Assembly: GCF_000275845.1 (NCBI RefSeq)
Contig: NW_006766946.1
Span: 54,613 to 118,612 of the forward strand
DNA from: Dichomitus squalens LYAD-421 SS1
Taxonomy: Eukaryota; Basidiomycota; Agaricomycetes; Polyporales; Polyporaceae
Direction: 5' to 3'
DNA: 64,000 nt
The position numbers and the translations under genes were made by a program. Under the pieces are notes generated by a model. That model ran no database searches. It was not told the DNA's origin and saw only the letters and a list, made by a program, of their open reading frames with translations. This document shows positions 57,401-64,000 of this stretch, one piece after another (position 1 is the first letter of the stretch; each line of letters begins with the position of its first letter).

Positions 57401-58906
57401 CATACGACTCGTTCTGCAGGCTTCTGCTGTACGGCTACCCGGGCTGCGGCAAGACGCTGCTGGCCTCGGCCGTGGCGAAGGAGTGCGGGCTGAACTTTAT
57501 CAGCATCAAAGGCCCGGAGATCCTGAACAAGTACATCGGCGCGAGCGAGAAGTCGGTGAGTGCCTGCTTCTCCGACCGGACGGCGCCGCTCGCGAGCAAA
57601 AAGGCTAACGTTATGCCTCGCGTGTGATAGGTGCGTGACCTCTTCGAGCGGGCGAGCGCGGCGAAGCCGTGCGTGCTGTTCTTCGACGAATTCGACTCGA
57701 TCGCTCCCAAGAGGTACCTTCCCATTCTCACCGGCCATCCCTGTTTCGTGGGCCCAAGCGTGTTGACAATCGGACTTGCAGAGGACACGACAGCACGGGG
57801 GTGACGGACCGCGTCGTGAACCAGATGCTGACCCAGATGGACGGCGCAGAAGGCCTGGACGGCGTGTACGTCCTCGCTGCCACGAGGTCCGCTCCTCCGT
57901 CTCCCCTCACGCGCTTGCGTCCAAGCTGACCGCTCCTCCCCGACGTTGGAACTCGCGCTGCAGCCGACCCGACCTGATCGACTCTGCCCTCCTCCGGCCC
58001 GGGCGCCTCGACAAGTCCCTTCTCTGCGACATGCCAGACGCGGAAGAACGCGAGGAGGTGCGTGCGCCCCTTCTCTCGGGCTCCGCTATTCACGAACAAA
58101 TACCGTCTCCGCAGATCCTGAGCGCGCTCGGCCGGAAAGTCGCGTTCGCGCGCTCGGTGGACCTCGCAGCGCTCGCGGGCGCGACGGAGGGCTTCTCCGG
58201 CGCGGACCTCCAGGCGCTGGTGTACAACGCGCATCTGGAGGTCGTGCACGACACCATCGCCCACCCGCCTGCCGAGGCCGGCGCGCCTAGTATCAACGGC
58301 GCGTCGTCTACGGCAGCTAATGAGAATGCGGAGCGGCCTGTCAGGTACACGGTTCTTGGGAGCGAGAGCGAGGGCAGGGTGCTGTCGCGCGCGGAGGAGT
58401 CCGCGTTCCAGCGTCGGGTGCGTGTGGCGTTCGCTTGTGTGGTCAGACGACGACTGACGTCGATGTGGATGCTGCATACAGCTGCGACGCATCGTGTCTG
58501 GACCGTCGGTGGACGGGCGCAAGGACCGGGCGAGCCCGTCGTCGAGAGCAAGGACGGACGCCAAACCGAAAGCGGTAAGTCGCGTTGGGTTGGCGAGAGG
58601 TCTAGCTTTTGCCTCCTGCGCAGCTTATCATGCTGACGTCGGTTGTGTCTTGCCCTGCAGAAACATGAGATTAAGCCGGAGGATCTGGAGCGTGTGCTGA
58701 AGGTCACGCGGCCGTCTGTGCCTCCTGAGGAGCGCGAGCGATTGCGGCGAATGTGAGTGTGTGCGGCGCGGACGTCTTTCGGACCCGGGACGGAAGCTGA
58801 CGGGATGTGGATGTGCAGATACAGTGCGTTTGTGTCGGACAGGAGCGGGGATCTGCCTGTGCCGCCTGAGGCAGGGGGGATCGGGATGCGGGCTTCTTTA
58901 GCCTAG
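54467..58906 (+). CDS. PEX1: peroxisomal biogenesis AAA ATPase Pex1
   Basis: ATG 54467 ([20 protein letters not shown]), TAG 58904-58906, roughly 1,050-1,100 residues in a dozen exons. The N-terminal double-psi-barrel part has [39 protein letters not shown] and [20 protein letters not shown]1 ATPase: Walker [21 protein letters not shown], then [20 protein letters not shown] and a Walker B of [10 protein letters not shown], with Asn instead of the catalytic Glu/Asp. D2 is canonical: [20 protein letters not shown], Walker [39 protein letters not shown], Walker [21 protein letters not shown], then [40 protein letters not shown] and [19 protein letters not shown]. Pex1 with Pex6 forms the hexamer that extracts ubiquitinated Pex5 from peroxisomes. 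The tail after FQRR has one intron-like stretch before [20 protein letters not shown]. Confidence 0.95.
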
Positions 58907-59442
58907 GCACATTGATGCCGTTTGCGGTATGACTGTACAGATATGGTCGTGCGCCGTGCGGACATGCGCGGCTTCCAATATTATGAGGGAGTGCCTCAAT
59001 ATTGAGCTATGAGCCGGAGCTTGAGACGAAGCGTGTGCTCGCAGCGTGCGGGATCCTGGCGAGGGACATGTTTTACGTGCGCATGTGAATTCCGCACAAG
59101 GTCCGAGTCGGTGGGAGAGAAGAGAGCGTGTTCGGTGACCAGCGGCGGACGCTGCCTGTCCATTGGGAGGCGGTCTGTGCACGGCCCGAGATGGCGCCGA
59201 GGACGGTCCAAACGGGGCGAATACGACGATCGCTACCAGTGGCTGAGCTCCGGGTTAGACGCTGTGTGCACGTGATCTGTCTTCGGCTAATCTCGGTTGG
59301 TAGCTCTCGCCTCTCCCGCTTTCTTTTACTCGATCACCTCCTTGACGTCTCTATCTGCCTGCCTAGGCCTGCCCGTCCTCGTCCTCATCGTCGTCCTTTG
59401 CCCCACCCGACGTCCTACCCACAGACCTCGGCGACGACAGCC
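58907..59442. promoter_or_regulatory. PTC7-type phosphatase promoter region
   Basis: 536 bases between the PEX1 stop and the phosphatase ATG. The last 120 bases are strongly pyrimidine-rich (for example 59301-59400), typical of a fungal core promoter without TATA. The reading frame of the phosphatase stays open upstream to 59128, but that stretch is Arg-rich and lacks protein character. Confidence 0.45.
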
Positions 59443-61283
59443 ATGAAGACCATCCACAAACGCCTCTACACCGTCCTCCCCCGCCCGGCCGCCGTTGCCT
59501 CCGCGACCGCATCCACCTCCCAACTCCCCCTCGTCCCCCGCGTCCGCTCCAACTCCGCCTCCTCCCCGCGCACTCTCTACACCGCGTCCCATCTCTCCTT
59601 CCTCGACGCTGCCGCCGCGCCCCCACCCCCGCCCCCCAGCTCCCGCGGCAACCCAAACGTGATCGTCGGCACCCGTCTCGCCGCAGAGGTCCGCGCCGAG
59701 ATCGAGGGCCCCTCCTCGTCCCACCAGCAATCCGGCCACCTACCCTACTCCCTCGCCCTCACCCTCGGCCAGACAGACGCTTCGTCCCACCTCCCCATCT
59801 CCCCCTACAACCCCTTCCTCCCCTACCAGTCTCTCTCCCCGCTCTTCGTCTACTCTCCAAAATCCCCCGACGCACCTGCGCCCGACAGCCGCACAAAACG
59901 CCATCGGACACGATATCAGCTCGACGTCGGCGCGTACGGCATCCCCAAGCGCTCCCGCGGGCCCTGCGTCGCCGGGCGCGATGGGCACGGCCGATTCGAC
60001 GGCCGCGCAGACTCGGGCTCCGACGAGCTCGGCCGCGCAGTGCAGGTTGGCGAGGACGCCTACTTCGTGCGAGACAACGCGATGGGCGTCGCGGATGGGG
60101 TCGGGGGATGGTCCAGGCATCGGCGCACCCGTGAGTCCAATCTGACAGCTCAGCCCGGTCAGACGACGCTTGACCGTTCTCATGTCTACCTGTGCAGCGT
60201 ACGCGGACCCTACGCCCAGTGCGCTGTTCGCGCGGCGGTTGATGCACTATTGCTCGGAGGAGGTCGACGCTGCCAGCGAGGAGCAGCAGTGCGTCTTTCG
60301 CATCAATCTGTGTCCATGGTCGTGAACTCATTTGCTTTCTAGTCTTGCTGACGCCGACTCGTACTCCGAGGCGGATGTCGACCTGTACGCCGATCTCGAA
60401 GATTCGTTGGAGGACCTCGAGGACGGCCTGGACGTGCTCATGATCCTCGAAAAGGCGTACGAAAAGGCACTCAAGTCCCACGTCCGCCCAACAGACACAG
60501 GTATTTCATCAAGCGGCTCTCGATCGCCCTCGCCATCCGATAGCAAACCCAAACGAGCTTCGACGCCATCTCCAGAATCCCAGTCGCCACCGGGCGTTGT
60601 TCCGTTATTTGAGGGCTCCTCGACGGCGCTCGTCGCCATCCTCGAGCACCCCGCTTCGTCCCGACCAACCAAGGCGGACACGGCTCTCTTCGGCCCCCCG
60701 CCCACGTCGGGCAAAGCGGCACAGCCGCAGGTGAGCACCGACGGGGCCGTGATCCGCATCGCGCACCTGGGCGACTGCATGGGCATGCTGATTCGCGGTG
60801 AGGAGATCGTCTGGCGCACCGAGGAGATGTGGTGGAATGTAAGCGTCCCCTTCGTTTCACGCCAGCTCGTCTCAACCCGTCTCACCCTCGACTTCGTAGT
60901 TCAACACCCCAGTGCAGCTCGGCCCGGCGTCGTCGACGAAGCCGCACGACGCGCGGATATTCACGATCCCCGTGCAGGAGGACGACATCCTGATCCTCGC
61001 CTCGGACGGCCTGTCCGACAACCTGTGGGACGCGGACATCCTCGACGAGGTCGTGCGCTTCCGCCGGTCGTTCATGGGCACCACGCCCCCTGCGAAACCC
61101 AACGACGGCGACGCATTTGCAACTGCGCCCCCAGCACCAGCTTCCGCAGCACACACAGCAACGGCGACGCCTGCATCCAGCGCGACGTTCCGCAGGAGCA
61201 CGCTCGCAGGCATGCTCAGCGAGGCGCTGTGCTCGCGCGCGAAGCGCGTGTCCGAGACGCGCGGCCCGCGCAAGGCCTCTGCC

Positions 61284-61335
<52 letters not shown>

Positions 61336-61617
61336 AAAGCGTGCTGACCGCGAGCGAGGCCGGGGCCCGGGGGCCGCAGGCGGACGTGCCGTTTGCGAAG
61401 CGCGCGAAGGAGCAGGGGAAGCTGTTCGAGGGCGGCAAGCCGGACGGTGAGTTCATCTATGACGCGCTGCGCGGGCCGCAAGCAACGAGGCTGGATCGCT
61501 GACGCTCATCTCTTCTTTCCTTTTCCGCTTGCCGGTGCCGTCGGGTCGCCTGCTGCTGCTGCCTCGTGGGTATCAGACATCTCGGTGCTCGTCGCGGTGA
61601 TCTCGCCGGTAGGGTAG
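59443..61617 (+). CDS. PTC7: PP2C-family phosphatase, PTC7-like, probably mitochondrial
   Basis: ATG 59443 (MKTIHKRLYTVLPRPAAVAS), a basic Ser/Ala-rich start fitting mitochondrial import. Then an extended Pro/Ser-rich region, YQLDVGAYGIPKRSR, and the PP2C core: VGEDAYFVRDNAMGVADGVG ending GW (metal-binding Asp in ADGVGGW). After an intron come YADPTPSALFARRLMHYCSE, LMILEKAYEKALKS, STALVAILEHP, IRIAHLGDCMGMLIRGEEIV and TIPVQEDDILILASDGLSDN with LWDADILDEV. The last coding part VPFAKRAKEQGKLFEGGKPD joins across a 130-nt intron (61447-61576) to DISVLVAVISPVG and TAG 61615-61617. Ptc7/PPTC7 phosphatases act in mitochondria, for example on coenzyme Q synthesis proteins. Long inserts sit between conserved blocks, including a 17-residue polythreonine at 61284-61334. 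Confidence 0.9.
61284..61334 (+). repeat. (ACG)17 microsatellite coding polythreonine
   Basis: Seventeen uninterrupted ACG triplets inside the phosphatase gene. In the coding frame they give 17 Thr between RGPRKASA and KSVLTASEAG. Uniform codon use over the whole run points to slippage, not selection for threonine codons in general. Confidence 0.95.
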
Positions 61618-62874
61618 ATACATACATATCTGTGGACCGCTTCCGCGTCCTCCTTCCTCTCATCTCATCTCTTCGACTGTACATGCGTTTGGTTTGTTCA
61701 TCTCTCACTCTCATCGCGCCCGCGATACACATAACATAGCTCCATCCTCAATCGACCACCTGATATGCGTACACTCATCCATTTATTTTTATGCATTGCT
61801 TCGTCTTCCTGCTCCTCACCGCGCCCTCCGTTTCATTCCATTCTTCTCCGCTTCTATCCCCCATGGGCACATAAACTCCACCTCTTAGGGACACACCCTC
61901 AGCAGTCAGTGCGAGGAGAAGCCGAGCTCTAGATATGCGTAGACAGGTTATCTAGCCCCCAAAACTGTTCTTCGATACTCACATCCAAACATACACATGC
62001 ATCCATAGTCGCACACCTCATCGTATACATGTACAACATCCCACCCTGTGCTCAATGGGGAGGCGTACCGTAGCAAAGGCCATTTTCACGTGGCTCCCAA
62101 TAGTACTACCCGTCGGCAGAACTTTGTGTCTCTAACGTCGATGTCTGTACCGTGAATGACGCTGTGATCTTTGTACCGATCTGCCGATCAACGTCAGCGT
62201 GCCTCCTCTTTTCATGGCTCCATCGAACTGCAACGGAGTGCGCTCTGATGGTAGCCCCCGACGTGTTCGAACATCGCGTAGTACACAACCATAGCCGAGG
62301 AGGACATAAGCGCTCGTGAATAGTTTGCGATGCCTACTGCCAAATACGGGTGTGCCGCCGCGCGCGATGCTCTCTCGTCCATCTAAGTCGACGATGGCGA
62401 TCCATCGGACCCCGACGTTCATCATAGGGCCCCAACGACGCCCCTATGGTGTCGGTGCTGCAGGCCCTCCGTCCCGGGCCGTGGTATTTCTATTTTCCTG
62501 ACCTGATGCGCAGGTGGTAGCATGGCGGACTCGGAGCGCACGGCGCATCGTTGCCCAGTCCTGGCACCGCGGAAGCAGATGCGCACCGCCGGGTGACGAC
62601 TGGGGGCTGTGGTGCCGTCCTTGGGCGTACGGTGGACGACGTCGAGCGATCGGGCGCTGCGGCGGCTTTGGCTGGACGTGGATAGGATAGGATAGGAGGC
62701 GGGGCTGCGTCCGACGCTCGGGCGCGGGTGGGCGATGGGTGAGGTCGGGGTGGAGTGTCTGGTGAATACGAGCTGGGTCGATAGGTATATAAGGGAGGGG
62801 AGGTTGGTGAGTCGGAAGTCAGAATACAAACCTTTCCACACCCTTCAGCACCAGATCATCTTTCTTTCATCAAT
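61618..62874. promoter_or_regulatory. intergenic with promoter of the Ser/Thr-rich protein gene
   Basis: TATATAAG at 62786-62793 lies about 82 bases before the ATG at 62875. Three GGATA units (ggataggataggatagg, about 62680-62696) lie upstream of it. The stretch 61620-62100 is AT- and CAT-rich 3' flank of the phosphatase gene. No further gene seen. Confidence 0.5.
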
Positions 62875-63338
62875 ATGGTCGCGTTCACCACGTCCTCGAC
62901 TCTTCTTTTCTTGTGTGCCATCGTCGGTGGTGCCATCGGTACGTCGTATCACGTCAACCTCCGCAGTGCCAACACTCATGCCGCATTCATCGCACAGCTC
63001 TTCCCCACAGTGCCCCGCACTACCCGTCGCGCAGCGTCGACTCGCATCACTCGACGGTGACACCGGACCCCAGCATCGAGCTCAAGGTAGTCGCAGTGCC
63101 CCGCTCGTTCAAACCGTACTCCACCGTCACGCCGCACAAGTCCGTCGTCACCCCCCGCCCGACGGTGTCGGCGTCGGGCTCGTCGTCTTCCTCGGTGCCG
63201 ACCACCTCGACTTCGCTCTCCACGTCGCTCTCGACCTCAGTTTCGGCGTCCACTTCGACGGACCCGTCGGGCTCGACTTCGGTGACGTCTTCGACTTCGG
63301 TCTCGGCGTCCACGTCCACGTCGACCACGACGGAGTAG
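62875..63338 (+). CDS. Ser/Thr-rich secreted or wall protein
   Basis: Two exons: 62875-62940 encodes the signal peptide MVAFTTSSTLLFLCAIVGGA with the probable cleavage site just after GAIA. A GTACGT donor (62940) and a GCACAG acceptor (62998) join in frame to LPHSAPHYPSRSVDSHHSTV. The mature chain continues LKVVAVPRSFKPYSTVTPHK then a low-complexity tail of about 60 residues of Ser, Thr and Val (for example STSLSTSLSTSVSASTS), ending TSTTTE and TAG. Total about 135 residues. Such tails are usually O-mannosylated and project proteins through the wall. There is no obvious GPI signal. A TATA box about 82 bases upstream fits regulated, possibly strong expression. No homologous family with a known function is recognised. 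Confidence 0.75.
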
Positions 63339-64000
63339 GGTGCGATGCGTCACGCAGCCGCGACCATCAGTCGATGGCTAATAAGAGGATGGCTGAGCTA
63401 TAACCAGTAACATGATTAGCTTTCATACACATATTCCGCCAATGCTCCAATCAATCTCAATCAATGTACCATTTCCGGTTTGCCGAATATATGGTCAGTA
63501 ACAACATCTTGTGTGACCTTGATCGAGAAATAAATTTACAACGGTCAATCTACAGCGCCTTGCATAAGTCCGTGAACGCGCGGGATTTTTTCTCTCCGGC
63601 GTCTACCCTACCCGACCTGCCTAAACAGGCCACATCATGGTCACAGGCCCAGACACGACGGGCAGCGCTCGGGATCCCTTCGCGTGAAACGGAGGTTTGT
63701 TTTCGGGAAAGTCGTAACTTGTCCCTTTGCCGACGCGTGCCAAAGGATGCTGAAGGGTCGACAATGGGAAAGTTGTACTTGCTCAGAGGTTCTAAAGCCC
63801 TTTGACAAAGAACGATTCGAGGCGGTGCCCGTAGTGAGAGCTCCCCTGCGGCTGAGCCCACTCGCTGGGCCACTGGCATTTCCAAGAGTGAGTATGCCAT
63901 GGGCCCAGTAAACTTGCGCATAAGTACTTGTAGTCATACAGTGTGCACAGTACACAGAGATAGTTTGCATGAGGGCAACAGTCACTGCACGAGATCATAT
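63339..64000. other. terminal region, nothing recognised
   Basis: Short overlapping frames on both strands between 63464 and 63998 have no protein character, no splice logic and no similarity to neighbours. Confidence 0.35.

Noticed and set aside
57728..58564. 278-codon minus-strand frame
   Set aside because: Arg-rich antisense of PEX1 D2 exons; no conserved features.
60872..61481. Long minus-strand frames with polyvaline or polyarginine across the phosphatase gene
   Set aside because: They are the other readings of the ACG repeat and GC-rich flank; the plus strand encodes the conserved PP2C motifs.

Overview
The window reads as nuclear DNA of a filamentous basidiomycete, most likely an agaricomycete. 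The evidence is GC-rich coding sequence cut by many short introns of about 45-80 nt with GT..AG ends and CTNAC-type branch points, together with gene families typical of that group: DUF6533 membrane proteins, HET-domain proteins, F-box/LRR proteins, GMC oxidoreductases, a Ure2p-like GST and an Asx-homology protein. No prokaryotic features, rRNA, convincing tRNA, CRISPR array or intact transposon was seen. All multi-exon models were assembled by eye from frame continuity and splice signals, so outer ends and some small exons are approximate.

Layout. 0-5 kb: a divergent pair of GH5 glucanase-like paralogues (the left one cut by the window edge), then a small secreted protein. 6.9-13.7 kb: an N-terminally truncated HET-like gene, a glutathione transferase, a broken F-box/LRR gene and an aldo-keto reductase. 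14.7-20.9 kb: an Asx-homology (ASXH) chromatin-type protein and a complete valyl-tRNA synthetase carrying one unusually long intron. 20.9-39.5 kb: an accessory block with four members of a modular, poorly characterised fungal family. One half of the module (here called Y) has the layout of a PD-(D/E)XK nuclease-like domain; the other half (here called X) occurs with Y in one gene and alone in another. Within this block lies a joined pair of gene fragments, the 3' part of a BAR-domain gene and the 3' part of the valyl-tRNA synthetase gene. The intact parents of both stand on either side of the block. The order and polarity of the pieces fit a tandem segmental duplication with one breakpoint in each parent gene. 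34.5-37.3 kb: the intact Gvp36-like BAR gene and the proteasome beta2 (Pup1) gene, divergently transcribed.

40-52.4 kb: a conserved hypothetical probably mitochondrial protein, a GMC oxidoreductase, the Mid1 calcium-channel subunit divergent from an aldehyde dehydrogenase, a short-chain dehydrogenase and a DUF6533 seven-TM-type protein. 54.5-63.4 kb: PEX1 (peroxisomal AAA ATPase), a PTC7-type PP2C phosphatase with a 17-codon polythreonine microsatellite, and a Ser/Thr-rich secreted protein with a clear TATA box.

How they fit: most are independent housekeeping genes (translation, proteasome, peroxisome import, endocytic membranes, calcium entry) with redox and detoxification enzymes between them. 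The unusual part is the 20.9-39.5 kb block, where duplicated and decayed pieces of the flanking housekeeping genes are mixed with a fast-diverging gene family.
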